Shown piece after piece: positions 49,828 to 58,544 of a stretch of DNA of 64,000 bases. Source of the stretch: Nocardia goodfellowii (GTDB taxonomy: Bacteria; Actinomycetota; Actinomycetes; Mycobacteriales; Mycobacteriaceae); NCBI RefSeq assembly GCF_017875645.1, contig NZ_JAGGMR010000001.1, positions 2,976,001 through 3,040,000 on the forward strand, read 5' to 3'. The notes under the pieces were generated by a model. That model was not told the origin of the DNA and did no database searches. It saw only the letters and a program-made list of their open reading frames with translations. How positions within the stretch are numbered: the first letter of the stretch is position 1; the number at the start of each line of letters is the position of its first letter. A program made the translations under genes and the position numbers.

Positions 49828-51974
49828 AGCAGCAGCAGTCGGGACGGCTCGCGGAGGCCGGTGAGGTCTTGGATTACCACGCCCTCAACGCGATGCTGAA
49901 CCTCTACGGCCCGAACGGCGAGATCCAGTTCGACAAGGACCGCGAGGCCGCGCACCAGTACTTCCTGCAGCACGTCAACCAGAACACCGTCTTCTTCCAC
50001 AACCTGGACGAGAAGCTGGACTATCTGGTCGAGGAGAACTATTACGAGCCGGAGGTGCTGGAGAAGTACAGCCGCGCCTTCATCAAGAAGCTGTTCAAGC
50101 AGGCCTACGCGCACAAGTTCCGGTTCCCCACCTTCCTCGGCGCGTTCAAGTACTACACCTCGTACACGCTGAAGACCTTCGACGGCAAGCGCTACCTGGA
50201 GCGCTTCGAAGACCGGGTCTGCATGGTGGCGCTGACCCTCGCCGACGGCGACGAGGTGCTGGCGAGCAAGCTGGTCGACGAGGTCATCGACGGCCGCTTC
50301 CAGCCGGCCACCCCGACCTTCCTGAACTCGGGCAAGAAGCAGCGCGGCGAGCCGGTGTCCTGCTTCCTGCTGCGCATCGAGGACAACATGGAGTCCATCG
50401 GGCGCTCCATCAACTCGGCGCTGCAGCTGTCCAAGCGCGGCGGCGGTGTCGCGTTGCTGCTCACCAACATTCGCGAGCACGGCGCGCCGATCAAGAAGAT
50501 CGAGAACCAGAGCTCGGGTGTCATCCCGATCATGAAGCTGCTGGAGGATTCGTTCTCCTACGCCAACCAGCTGGGCGCGCGGCAGGGCGCGGGCGCGGTG
50601 TATCTGCACGCGCACCACCCCGACATCTACCGCTTCCTCGACACCAAGCGCGAGAACGCGGACGAGAAGATTCGCATCAAGACCCTCTCGCTCGGTGTGG
50701 TGATCCCGGACATCACCTTCGAACTGGCGAAGAAGAACGAGGACATGTATCTGTTCTCGCCGTACGACGTAGAGCGTATCTACGGCAAGCCGTTCGCCGA
50801 TATCGATGTCACCGAAAAGTACTACGAGATGGTCGACGACAAGCGGATCCGCAAGTCGAAGATCAAGGCGCGCGAGTTCTTCCAGACCATCGCCGAGCTG
50901 CAGTTCGAATCGGGCTACCCGTACATCATATTCGAGGACACGGTGAACCGGGCCAACCCGATCGCCGGCAAGATCACGCACTCGAATCTGTGCTCGGAGA
51001 TCCTGCAGGTGTCCACGCCCTCGGAGTTCAACGACGACCTGTCCTACGCCAAGGTCGGCAAGGACATCTCCTGCAACCTGGGTTCGATGAACATCGCCAA
51101 GTCGATGGACTCGCCGGACTTCGCGCAGACCATCGAGGTGGCGATCCGGGCGCTGACCGCCGTTTCGGATCAGACCCACATCTACTCGGTGCCCTCGATC
51201 GAGCAGGGCAACAACCAGTCCCACGCCATCGGTCTCGGCCAGATGAACCTGCACGGGTACCTGGCGCGGGAACGGGTGCACTACGGGTCCGAAGAGGGCA
51301 TCGACTTCACCAACATCTACTTCTACACCGTTGTCTACCACGCGATTCGGGCCTCGAACCTGATCGCGCAGGAACGCGGCACCTACTTCGGCGGGTTCCC
51401 CGAATCCAAGTACGCCACGGGTGAGTACTTCGACAAGTACACCGATCAGGTGTGGGAGCCCAAGACCGAGAAGGTGCGTCAGCTCTTCGCCGACGCGGGC
51501 GTGCACATCCCCACCCAGGACGATTGGCGTCAGCTCAAGACCCTGGTGATGGAGCACGGCATCTACAACCAGAACCTGCAGGCCGTTCCGCCGACCGGCT
51601 CAATCTCCTACATCAACAACTCCACCAGCTCCATCCACCCGGTGGCGTCGAAGATCGAGATCCGCAAGGAAGGCAAGATCGGTCGCGTCTACTACCCCGC
51701 GCCCTACCTCACCAACGACAACCTCGAGTACTACCAGGACGCCTACGAAATCGGCTACGAGAAGATCATCGACACCTATGCCGCCGCCACCCAGCACGTG
51801 GACCAGGGCCTGTCGCTGACGCTGTTCTTCAAGGACACCGCCACCACCCGCGACCTGAACAAGGCCCAGATCTACGCCTGGCGCAAGGGCATCAAGACTC
51901 TCTACTACATCCGCCTGCGCCAGATGGCGCTGGAAGGCACCGAAGTCGAGGGTTGCGTGTCCTGCATGCTGTAG
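49782..51974 (+). CDS. nrdE: Class Ib ribonucleoside-diphosphate reductase alpha subunit
   Basis: A 730-residue catalytic subunit reducing NDPs to dNDPs. The first ~50 residues lack the ATP cone, as expected for class Ib. Visible are [20 protein letters not shown] (active-site Cys), [63 protein letters not shown] and the C-terminal redox pair EGCVSCML that accepts electrons from NrdH. TTG 49782 is the likely start inside nrdI; there is GAGGGATTGGGA upstream. No nrdF follows: a terminator lies 14 nt downstream, so the beta subunit is encoded elsewhere, as in mycobacteria. Confidence 0.94.
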   Translation: MATATTAPAGKSARLEQQQSGRLAEAGEVLDYHALNAMLNLYGPNGEIQFDKDREAAHQYFLQHVNQNTVFFHNLDEKLDYLVEENYYEPEVLEKYSRAFIKKLFKQAYAHKFRFPTFLGAFKYYTSYTLKTFDGKRYLERFEDRVCMVALTLADGDEVLASKLVDEVIDGRFQPATPTFLNSGKKQRGEPVSCFLLRIEDNMESIGRSINSALQLSKRGGGVALLLTNIREHGAPIKKIENQSSGVIPIMKLLEDSFSYANQLGARQGAGAVYLHAHHPDIYRFLDTKRENADEKIRIKTLSLGVVIPDITFELAKKNEDMYLFSPYDVERIYGKPFADIDVTEKYYEMVDDKRIRKSKIKAREFFQTIAELQFESGYPYIIFEDTVNRANPIAGKITHSNLCSEILQVSTPSEFNDDLSYAKVGKDISCNLGSMNIAKSMDSPDFAQTIEVAIRALTAVSDQTHIYSVPSIEQGNNQSHAIGLGQMNLHGYLARERVHYGSEEGIDFTNIYFYTVVYHAIRASNLIAQERGTYFGGFPESKYATGEYFDKYTDQVWEPKTEKVRQLFADAGVHIPTQDDWRQLKTLVMEHGIYNQNLQAVPPTGSISYINNSTSSIHPVASKIEIRKEGKIGRVYYPAPYLTNDNLEYYQDAYEIGYEKIIDTYAAATQHVDQGLSLTLFFKDTATTRDLNKAQIYAWRKGIKTLYYIRLRQMALEGTEVEGCVSCML

Positions 51975-51987
51975 ACAGCACACGGTG

Positions 51988-52020
51988 AAAGGGCGGCCTC
52001 CCCACGGAGGCCGCCCTTTT
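51988..52020. terminator. Rho-independent terminator after nrdE
   Basis: A perfect 14-bp stem (AAAGGGCGGCCTCC / GGAGGCCGCCCTTT) with loop CCAC, then a T. It serves nrdE and the convergent receiver gene, whose stop codon starts at the last base. Confidence 0.9.
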
Positions 52021-52784
52021 CAGTCGTTCCGGAGCAGGCCGAGGGTGGTCAGTTCCTCCATCAGCTCGATGGCCGAGGAGGTGACGAAGTTCGCTCCCGC
52101 GGTCAGTGCGGGTTCCCGGAACCGGGCGGCGGCGTCCCGGCTGGTGAAGATGACAACCGGCAGCGTTATCCCGCGCCGCCGCACCTCCTCGATCAGGTGC
52201 AGACCGGCTTGGCGGCCATCGTCCTTCCGGCCGATATCGGACAGGACCGCGCCGTAATGGTTGCGGTCGAGCAGGTGCAGGCCCTCCTGCGTGGTCCGGG
52301 CTGAGTCGACCCGAATTCCGCTGCGCTCCAGGCGATCCAAGATCAGTGCGTTGTTGGCGGGATTGTCGTCCACCCAGAGGACGGCGGCCAGGGCTCGCCG
52401 CGTGGCGACCGCACCCGCGTCCGGCGCGGGCACCTCGCCCGCCGGTTCCATCCACGGCGGCGGACCACCGAAGGTGGGGCCGCCGGGAACCGGATTTTCG
52501 GTCGTCCGCGCGGGCTCCAACTCACGTACCGGCACGGAGCGCCCATTGAGTTGCACCATTTCTGCCCGGAGCTGCACCAGTTGCGCCTGCAGGTCCGCGA
52601 TCAGGTCGTCCTGCTGTTCGCTGAGCTGCTGCATATCGAGTTCTTGACCGCCGACGCGCAGGGTGAACTGGCGGCGCTCCGCGGAGGCGATCACCCTGGT
52701 CAAGGGGCGCTTGAAGACCACCAGGGTCACCAGGGCGAGTACCGGCCAGGACAAAGCGGCAATGGAATCGATGATTTCTTGCAT
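52020..52784 (-). CDS. Membrane-anchored receiver-domain protein
   Basis: A 254-residue protein with no family I can name. Residues ~11-24 are one hydrophobic helix (LSWPVLALVTLVVF), ~48-80 a coiled coil (MQQLSEQQDDLIADLQAQLV), ~90-125 Pro-rich, and ~133-250 a response-regulator receiver domain with acidic pair Asp139/Asp140, phospho-acceptor Asp183 (GAVLSDIGR) and Thr214 (VVIFTSRD). The conserved Lys of receivers is absent (GANFVTSS). There is no output domain and no adjacent histidine kinase. A receiver tethered to the membrane by a coiled coil is unusual; it may signal by oligomerisation. GGGGGAA precedes ATG 52784. Confidence 0.75.
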   Translation of the reverse strand: MQEIIDSIAALSWPVLALVTLVVFKRPLTRVIASAERRQFTLRVGGQELDMQQLSEQQDDLIADLQAQLVQLRAEMVQLNGRSVPVRELEPARTTENPVPGGPTFGGPPPWMEPAGEVPAPDAGAVATRRALAAVLWVDDNPANNALILDRLERSGIRVDSARTTQEGLHLLDRNHYGAVLSDIGRKDDGRQAGLHLIEEVRRRGITLPVVIFTSRDAAARFREPALTAGANFVTSSAIELMEELTTLGLLRND

Positions 52785-52844
52785 GTATTCCCCCGAGAAG
52801 ATGCGTTCGCTTCTCGTGCACCATATTTCAGTGCCGTCGCACGG

Positions 52845-52878
52845 AGAAGGGCGGCCTCCGCCGGGCGGCCGCCCTTCT
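52845..52878. terminator. Hairpin between receiver gene and LLM gene
   Basis: A 12-bp stem AGAAGGGCGGCC / GGCCGCCCTTCT with a 10-nt loop, 18 nt past the LLM gene stop. Sequence closely resembles the hairpin at 51988-52020. Confidence 0.65.
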
Positions 52879-52896
52879 CGTGGTGGCGGAGCCGGA

Positions 52897-53889
52897 TCAG
52901 CGGAGCGCCGGGGCGATCTCGCGTTCGAAGAGCTCGATGCCGGAGGTGTCGTAGGCCGACTCGGGGAAGTTGAAGATGGCGTAGCCCAAGCCGAGATCCT
53001 TGACGGCCGTGAGGTTTTCGATGACCTGCTCCGGAGTGCCCACGGCGGGCGAGGTGCGGAACTGGCCGTCGACGAAGCCCTTGGCTTCGTCCTCACCGAT
53101 GACGGCGGCCAGTTTGGCTTGCACGCCCGAAAGCCGTTCCTCCACTTCGGCTTCGGTGCTGCCGACGACGATGTTGAAGTTCGAGGAGCGGGTGATGGCG
53201 TCGAAATCGGTACCGACGGTGGCGCAATGGCCGCGCAGGATCTCCGACTTCGCCTCGAACTCGGCGAGGTTGCCGCTGAAGTTGGTGTACTGGGCGTACT
53301 TGGCCGCGATCTTCAGCGTCACCTTCTCGCCGCCGCCGGCGATCCACAGCGGAATACCGCCCTCCTGCAACGGAAGTGGCCGCACCAGGGCGCCGTTCAC
53401 CTGGTAGTACTTGCCGTCCAAGGTGGCTTCGCCGGTGGTCCAGGCCTGCCGGAAGATCTGCACGCCCTCGTCGAGGCGGCCCAGCCGCTCCTTGGCGGAG
53501 GGGAAGCCGTAGCCGTAGGCCCGCCATTCGTGCTCGTACCAGCCGCCGCCGATCCCCATCTCGGTGCGGCCGCCGGAGATCGAATCCACGGTCGCCGCCA
53601 CCTTGGCCAGATAGGCCGGATTCCGGTACGCCATCGCGGTACACATCTGCCCGAGGCGGATCCGGGAGGTCGAGGCCGCGAACGCCGACATCAGCGTCCA
53701 GGCCTCATGGGTGGCCTCCTCGGTCGGCACCGGCACGGTGTGGAAGTGGTCGTACACCCACAGCGACTCCCAGACCTCGGCGGCGTCCGCCCGTCGGGCG
53801 AGATCACGCATCACCTGCCATTGCGCGGCCGGCTCGATGCCGACCAGGTCGAGCCGCCAACCCTGCGGGATGAAGATGCCGAAGCGCAC
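52897..53889 (-). CDS. LLM-class F420-dependent oxidoreductase
   Basis: A 330-residue TIM-barrel enzyme of the luciferase-like superfamily. FGIFIPQGWRLDL at strand 1, ESLWVYDHFHTVP, SGGRTEMGIGGGWYEHEWRA (loop near the cofactor) and the late PLPLQEGGIPLWIAGGGEKV are typical of probable F420-dependent members. ATG 53889 has AGGAGAT 8 nt upstream. It stands 66 nt after the ferredoxin gene on the same strand, so it could be the distal end of the sulfur operon or a separate unit. Substrate unknown. Confidence 0.87.
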   Translation of the reverse strand: MRFGIFIPQGWRLDLVGIEPAAQWQVMRDLARRADAAEVWESLWVYDHFHTVPVPTEEATHEAWTLMSAFAASTSRIRLGQMCTAMAYRNPAYLAKVAATVDSISGGRTEMGIGGGWYEHEWRAYGYGFPSAKERLGRLDEGVQIFRQAWTTGEATLDGKYYQVNGALVRPLPLQEGGIPLWIAGGGEKVTLKIAAKYAQYTNFSGNLAEFEAKSEILRGHCATVGTDFDAITRSSNFNIVVGSTEAEVEERLSGVQAKLAAVIGEDEAKGFVDGQFRTSPAVGTPEQVIENLTAVKDLGLGYAIFNFPESAYDTSGIELFEREIAPALR

Positions 53890-53955
53890 AGATATCTCCT
53901 TCGTGTTTTTACTCGAACCTAGCGGCTGGAAATCGGCTCGGCACGCCGTTCCCGG

Positions 53956-54282
53956 TCAGGGCAATTCGGGGCCGATCGCGTCGCGTGCGGTGAGGCGGCC
54001 GCCACCCCAGCCGAGGGCTTTGCGGTAGCTGCCGAGCAGGCCGTGCTCGATCAGGTGCCGCTCGTCGCGTTGCGGGTCGTCCGGCGGCAACGGCGTGGTG
54101 CGCGGCGCGACGAACAGGGCGTCGACGGGGCAGTACGCCTCGCACAGGAAGCAGGTCTGGCAGTCCGATTGCCGCGCGAGGACCGGGATTCCGTCCGGGC
54201 CGCGGTCGAAGACGCGGGTGGGGCAGACCTCGACGCACTTGTCGCATTCGATGCAGCGGTCGGCGGAGACGAGTTCGATCAT
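53956..54282 (-). CDS. 4Fe-4S dicluster ferredoxin, partner of the flavoprotein
   Basis: A 108-residue ferredoxin with two cluster-binding motifs: CIECDKCVEVCPTRVF and CQTCFLCEAYCPVDALF. The order and spacing are close to AprB-type or 2[4Fe-4S] electron carriers. ATG 54282 overlaps the flavoprotein stop (ATGA), so the two are translationally coupled and very probably form one complex, with electrons passing between the FAD and the iron-sulfur clusters. The C-terminal ~45 residues form a tail (LGSYRKALGWGGGRLT) that may wrap around the partner, as in AprB. Confidence 0.87.
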   Translation of the reverse strand: MIELVSADRCIECDKCVEVCPTRVFDRGPDGIPVLARQSDCQTCFLCEAYCPVDALFVAPRTTPLPPDDPQRDERHLIEHGLLGSYRKALGWGGGRLTARDAIGPELP

Positions 54283-55853
54283 GCCGGCACCAGCGCCCGG
54301 CGACCGCGGAAGACGGGTTCGGGAGTGGTCCAGATATCGTCGAGGCCACCGGTGAGCAGCCGGTAGTGCTGCGCGGGGTCGAGATCGGGGAAATCCTGGC
54401 GCCGGGCCATGCCGCGGGATTCGGTGCGGGCCAAGGCCGCGGTGTACATCCAGCGGGCGTGCGCGGTCATCGCCGCCGCCGAACGAGCCTTCGAGGTGTC
54501 GGGTGCGGACAGGCCCGATCGGGCCTGCCGCCACAGCTCGTTCAGGGTGGCCAGGGCGGGCCGCAGCCGGTCACCGTGGCGCAGGTAGTTCTTGTCGTAG
54601 GGCAGCACCTCGGCCTGAACCGCCGCGACCAGGTCCGCCGGTCGCAGCTCGGCGTCGGGCCGGTCCAGCGGGCGCACACCAGCGCCACCGGCGCCGAGGC
54701 GGGGGCGCGGCACCGAATCCCGTTGCCGCAGTGCGTAACCACCCGCGCCGGTCCCCGCCCAAATGCCCGAGGACATGGCCCAGGCGGCATTGTGGCTACC
54801 GCCGCCGGTGAAGCCGCCGCAGATCAGCTCGCGGGTGGCGACATCACCGGCCACGTACAGGCCCGGCACGCTGGTCGAGCAGTCCGGGCCCGTGATCCGG
54901 ACGCCGCCGGTGCCGCGAACGGTGCCCTCGAGCAGCAGGGTGACCGGGAAGCGGTCGGTGAAGGGATCGATGCCGAGCCGGTCGAAGGTGAGGAAGAAAT
55001 TCGGCTGGCCGCGGCGCATGGCCTGCCGCTGAGCCGCGTCGGCGCGATCGAGAGTGCAGTACACCGGTTCGGTCAGCAGCGCCTTGGCGATCGGGGTCCG
55101 GGCCTTGCCGGAGGCGCCCGCCAGCGGTTCACCGCTGCCCAGATAGAAGGTGGCGAAGGAGTAGTAGGCGGTCTTGGTGACCGAGGTGAATTCCGGGGCG
55201 ATCGCGTAGGCGTTGGAGAACTCCATGCCCGACAGCTCGGCGCCCGCCTCGACCGCCATGAGCGCGCCGTCACCGGTATTCACGTTGCAGCCCAGGGTTT
55301 TCGAGAGAAACGCGCAGCCGCCGGTGGCGAGTACGACCGCCGCCGCCGCGACGTCGATCCGGGTGCCGTCGGCCAGGCGTTGCAGCCGGGCGCCCGCGAC
55401 CGCGCCGTAGGGATCGACGAGCAGTTCCACCGCGGGGGAGTGATCGAGAATGCGCACACCGGCGCGTTGCACCCGAAGCCGTTGGCGCTTCATGTAATCG
55501 GGACCTTGGACCCCGGTGCGGATCTGCTGCCCGTCGGGTCCGACCGGGAACGGGTAGCGGCCGTCGGTCGCGAGTTCATCGACCCGGTCGTAGGTTTCGT
55601 CGAGCACCCGCGCCATCCATTCGCGGTCGGCCAGATAGCCGCCCAGACCTTCGCGGCTCGCCATCGCCCGCTCACGAAGCTCGGGCTCCGGCCGGACATA
55701 CCAGATTCCGGTGCCCGCGGCGGCGGTAGCGCCGCTGCTGCCGCAGAAACCCTTGTCCGCCAGCAGGACCGAGGCGCCGGTGGCCGCGGCCTTCAGCGCG
55801 GCCCAGGTTCCGGCGGGTCCACCGCCGAGGACGAGCACGTCTGTTTCGATCAT
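54279..55853 (-). CDS. FAD-dependent oxidoreductase (AprA/fumarate-reductase flavoprotein type)
   Basis: A 524-residue flavoprotein of the succinate dehydrogenase/fumarate reductase/adenylylsulfate reductase superfamily. DVLVLGGGPAGTWAALKAA binds FAD, SSGATAAAGTGIW and VVLATGGCAFLSKTLGCNVN follow, and GLYVAGDVATRELICGGFTG is the second FAD motif. With the adjacent ferredoxin it mirrors the AprA-AprB arrangement. ATG 55853 overlaps the MFS stop. An open frame continues upstream to 57101 but only as a shadow of the MFS gene. In an organosulfur operon it may oxidise or reduce a sulfur intermediate such as sulfite; that is inference. Confidence 0.86.
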   Translation of the reverse strand: MIETDVLVLGGGPAGTWAALKAAATGASVLLADKGFCGSSGATAAAGTGIWYVRPEPELRERAMASREGLGGYLADREWMARVLDETYDRVDELATDGRYPFPVGPDGQQIRTGVQGPDYMKRQRLRVQRAGVRILDHSPAVELLVDPYGAVAGARLQRLADGTRIDVAAAAVVLATGGCAFLSKTLGCNVNTGDGALMAVEAGAELSGMEFSNAYAIAPEFTSVTKTAYYSFATFYLGSGEPLAGASGKARTPIAKALLTEPVYCTLDRADAAQRQAMRRGQPNFFLTFDRLGIDPFTDRFPVTLLLEGTVRGTGGVRITGPDCSTSVPGLYVAGDVATRELICGGFTGGGSHNAAWAMSSGIWAGTGAGGYALRQRDSVPRPRLGAGGAGVRPLDRPDAELRPADLVAAVQAEVLPYDKNYLRHGDRLRPALATLNELWRQARSGLSAPDTSKARSAAAMTAHARWMYTAALARTESRGMARRQDFPDLDPAQHYRLLTGGLDDIWTTPEPVFRGRRALVPA

Positions 55854-57082
55854 GAGATCACCTTCTGTGGAAGAGACAGGGCCACCGGGGGCCAGGGGAT
55901 GTGGCGGGGGATGAATCGGCCCATCACCACCGCGCCGAGTGCCGCGACACCGCCGATGGTCAGCGCGGCGGCGGCCAGCGGCGCGGCACCGGCCAGGATG
56001 CCGAGCAGCAATGGGCCGCCGAAAGCGCCGCAATCGTGGGTGAGCCGCCAGGCGGCCAGGAACTCCGCGCGCATGCCCGGTGGCGCGACATCGGCGCCGA
56101 GCACCATGATCAGCCCATTGCCGATGCCGTTGCCGACCCCCAGGGCGACCGCCACCGCGCCGAGCGTGATGGTCGAATGAGTCAGCGGCACAGCCAAATA
56201 CGAGGCCGACAGGATGCCGAGCGACGGGACCGCGATCGGTGCTCGCCCGTAGCGGTCCATGAGATGCCCGGCCGGATAGGCGAAGACGAGTTCCAGGGCG
56301 GCGGCGATGCCGAAAAGCAAACTCGCGGTGGCCGCGTCGATTCCGATGTGGTGGGCCCACAGCGGCAGGATCACCTCCCGCGAGGCGCGGGCCGCGCCCA
56401 TCAGCATCGACCCTGCGCCCAGCGTGCACAGCACCGAACGATGCTGCCGGGCCACACCGAGCAGCGAAATGGGCGGGGCCACCGCCGGTTCGGTGTAGCT
56501 GCCGCCCGGCAGCGGCAGCCGCACCATCATCCAGCCGGCGACCAGGAACGCCAGGAACTGCACCGCGAACCCGCCGCGGATCCCCACCCCGAGAATCGCG
56601 GCCGCGCCGAGCAGCGGTCCGACGAAGAAGCCCAGCCGCATCGCGCCGCCGAACAGCGACATGGCGCGCGCTCGCAGCGGCAGCGCGATGGCCTCGGCCA
56701 TGAACGTCATCCGGGCCAAACCCCAGACCGCATTGGACAGTCCGACGATCAGCAGGCCGACGCACAGCACCGGCACGTTCGGCGCGAACACGCACAGCAG
56801 CACGCCCACCAGGCCCACGGCGGTACCCCAGATGGTCGAGGCGCGCTCGCCCATCCAGGCCACCAGCTGACCGGACGGAATACCGCCGAGCACCTGGCCG
56901 AGCCCCACCAGCGCTACCGCCAGACCCGCGACCGCCACCGACGCGCCGAGGTCGACGGCGGTGAGCGTCATCACCGGCGCGGCAGCGCCCATCCCGATGC
57001 CCCGCGCCAAGGTGGGCACGTAGACCGTGAGCACCAGAGGGCGCAGGGAATCGATCGGGGCGGCTTCGAGACATGCCGTCAC
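55850..57082 (-). CDS. MFS transporter in organosulfur operon
   Basis: A 410-residue, twelve-helix major facilitator protein. Helices alternate with short loops (LVLTVYVPTLARGIGMGAAA; LGQVLGGIPSGQLVAWMGER motif-A-like; YPAGHLMDRYGRAPIAVPSL second motif A). GTG 57082 starts MTACLEAAP; no ribosome-binding site is obvious, and the 24-bp triplicate repeat lies 28 nt upstream. It overlaps the flavoprotein start. It may export a product, for example sulfite or the desulfonated carbon skeleton, or import a second substrate. Confidence 0.85.
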   Translation of the reverse strand: MTACLEAAPIDSLRPLVLTVYVPTLARGIGMGAAAPVMTLTAVDLGASVAVAGLAVALVGLGQVLGGIPSGQLVAWMGERASTIWGTAVGLVGVLLCVFAPNVPVLCVGLLIVGLSNAVWGLARMTFMAEAIALPLRARAMSLFGGAMRLGFFVGPLLGAAAILGVGIRGGFAVQFLAFLVAGWMMVRLPLPGGSYTEPAVAPPISLLGVARQHRSVLCTLGAGSMLMGAARASREVILPLWAHHIGIDAATASLLFGIAAALELVFAYPAGHLMDRYGRAPIAVPSLGILSASYLAVPLTHSTITLGAVAVALGVGNGIGNGLIMVLGADVAPPGMRAEFLAAWRLTHDCGAFGGPLLLGILAGAAPLAAAALTIGGVAALGAVVMGRFIPRHIPWPPVALSLPQKVIS

Positions 57083-57109
57083 GCCCGCGGCTCGCAGGCA
57101 CGCGCTCCC

Positions 57110-57181
57110 GCGGCGGGGCGGACCACGGTTTGCGCGGCGGACCGCAACATGGTTCGCGCGGCGGGGCGGACCATGGTTCGC
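57110..57181. repeat. Three tandem 24-bp repeats between LLM and MFS genes
   Basis: Units at 57110-57133, 57134-57157 and 57158-57181, each beginning GCGGCGG and ending GGTTTGC or GGTTCGC. The first and third differ at two positions; the middle one diverges in its centre. Lies between the monooxygenase stop and the MFS start. Could be operators, a processing site, or simple expansion. Confidence 0.75.
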
Positions 57182-57185
57182 GTCC

Positions 57186-58526
57186 TCACGCGCTCACTTC
57201 GGTGCGCACCGCCGCGAATTGACTTTCGACCGGTCCGAGCCCGTAATGCCCACGCAGAGTGTCGGATTCGTAGTCGGCGCGGAACAGGCCGCGCTCCTGC
57301 AAGATCGGCACGACCTTGTCCACGAAGTCCTCCAGACCGCCCGGCAGGAACGGCGGCATGATGTTGAAGCCGTCGGCCGCACCACCCTCGAACCAGGCCT
57401 GCAGTTCGTCGGCGATCTGTGCCGGGGTCCCCGCGAACGAGCGGTGCCCGCGGCCGCCGCCGAGCTTGCCGATGAGCTGGCGCACGGTCAGATTCTCGGT
57501 CTCGGCCAGTTCTTTGACCAGCAGGAATCGGCTCTTTCCGCCTTCGATCTCGGTGACCGAGGGTAGCGGCGGCAGCGGTGCGTCCAGGGCGTGCTGGGTC
57601 AGGTCGACGCCGAGCAGGCGGGAGAGCTGGCTCAGGGCGTAGTCCGGGGAGATCAGGTCGGTGAACTCCTGCTCCAGCGCGTTGGCCTGCGCCTCGGTGT
57701 CGGCGATGTAGGGCACCAGGCCGGGCAGCACCTTCAGATCGTCGGCCGAGCGCCCGTATTTGGGCAGCCGCGACTTCAGGTCGCGGTAGAACGCCTGCCC
57801 TTCCTCGAGCGTGCGCTGCGCGGTGAACACGGCCTCGGCGTACTGCGCCGCGAATTCCTTTCCAGCCTCGGAAGATCCGGCCTGCACCAGCAACGGGCGG
57901 CCCTGCGGGCTGCGCGGTGAGTTCAGCGGCCCGCGGACCTTGAAGCGCGGGCCGTCGTAGTCGAGGGTGTGCACTTTGTCCGGGTCGGCGAAGACGCCCG
58001 CTTCCTCGTCCAGCACGATCGCGTCGGATTCCCAGCTGTCCCACAGCCGCACGGCTAGATCGACGAATTCCTGAGCTCGCTCGTAGCGGCGGGCGTGCTC
58101 GGGGATCGCGTCGTAGCCGAAGTTGAACGCCTCCTCCTCGCTGCCGGAGGTGACGATGTTCCAGCCGGCCCGGCCGCCGCTGATGTGATCGAGCGAGGCG
58201 AATTTGCGGGCCAGGTTGAAGGGTTCGTTGTATGTGGTGGACGCGGTCGCGATCAGCCCGACCTTGGAGGTGGCGGCCGCGATCGCGGCCAGCAAGGTCA
58301 CCGGCTCGAAGACAGCGAGGGTGTTGCGCTTGATCCGCGGGCCGACCGCGAGGCCGTCGGCGAAGAACACCGAGTCCAGCTTGCCGCGTTCGGCGATGCG
58401 GCCGAGTTCCTGAAAGTGCGCGACATCGAGCACGGCGGGTGCTTCGGTGCGCGGGTGCCGCCAGGCGGCCTCGTGGTGGCCGACGCCCATCAGGAAGGCG
58501 TTGATGTGGAACTGCTTGGGAGACAT
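57186..58526 (-). CDS. FMN-dependent monooxygenase, NtaA/SnaA/DszA family
   Basis: A 446-residue two-component-type luciferase-like monooxygenase. HINAFLMGVGHHEAAWRHP at the start, SVFFADGLAVGP, LDHISGGRAGWNIVTSGSEE (the family signature for NtaA/DszA/SfnG-like enzymes) and LLVQAGSSEAGKEFAAQYAE are visible. Such enzymes use reduced FMN and oxygen to cleave C-S or C-N bonds, e.g. sulfones, dimethyl sulfide or nitrilotriacetate. AGGAAC lies 7 nt before ATG 58526. Encoded downstream of the ABC importer; a separate flavin reductase is needed and is not adjacent. Confidence 0.88.
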   Translation of the reverse strand: MSPKQFHINAFLMGVGHHEAAWRHPRTEAPAVLDVAHFQELGRIAERGKLDSVFFADGLAVGPRIKRNTLAVFEPVTLLAAIAAATSKVGLIATASTTYNEPFNLARKFASLDHISGGRAGWNIVTSGSEEEAFNFGYDAIPEHARRYERAQEFVDLAVRLWDSWESDAIVLDEEAGVFADPDKVHTLDYDGPRFKVRGPLNSPRSPQGRPLLVQAGSSEAGKEFAAQYAEAVFTAQRTLEEGQAFYRDLKSRLPKYGRSADDLKVLPGLVPYIADTEAQANALEQEFTDLISPDYALSQLSRLLGVDLTQHALDAPLPPLPSVTEIEGGKSRFLLVKELAETENLTVRQLIGKLGGGRGHRSFAGTPAQIADELQAWFEGGAADGFNIMPPFLPGGLEDFVDKVVPILQERGLFRADYESDTLRGHYGLGPVESQFAAVRTEVSA

Positions 58527-58544
58527 AGATTGTTCCTCTATCGA

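Noticed and set aside
54279..57101. A 940-codon frame that would extend the FAD oxidoreductase upstream
   Set aside because: The first ~415 codons are a shadow of the MFS gene in another frame; MIETDVLVLGGG at 55853 is the natural N-terminus and overlaps the MFS stop.
55901..57361. A 486-codon plus-strand frame opposite the MFS gene
   Set aside because: Gln/Arg/His-rich shadow with no start signal; the minus-strand MFS has clear helices and motifs.
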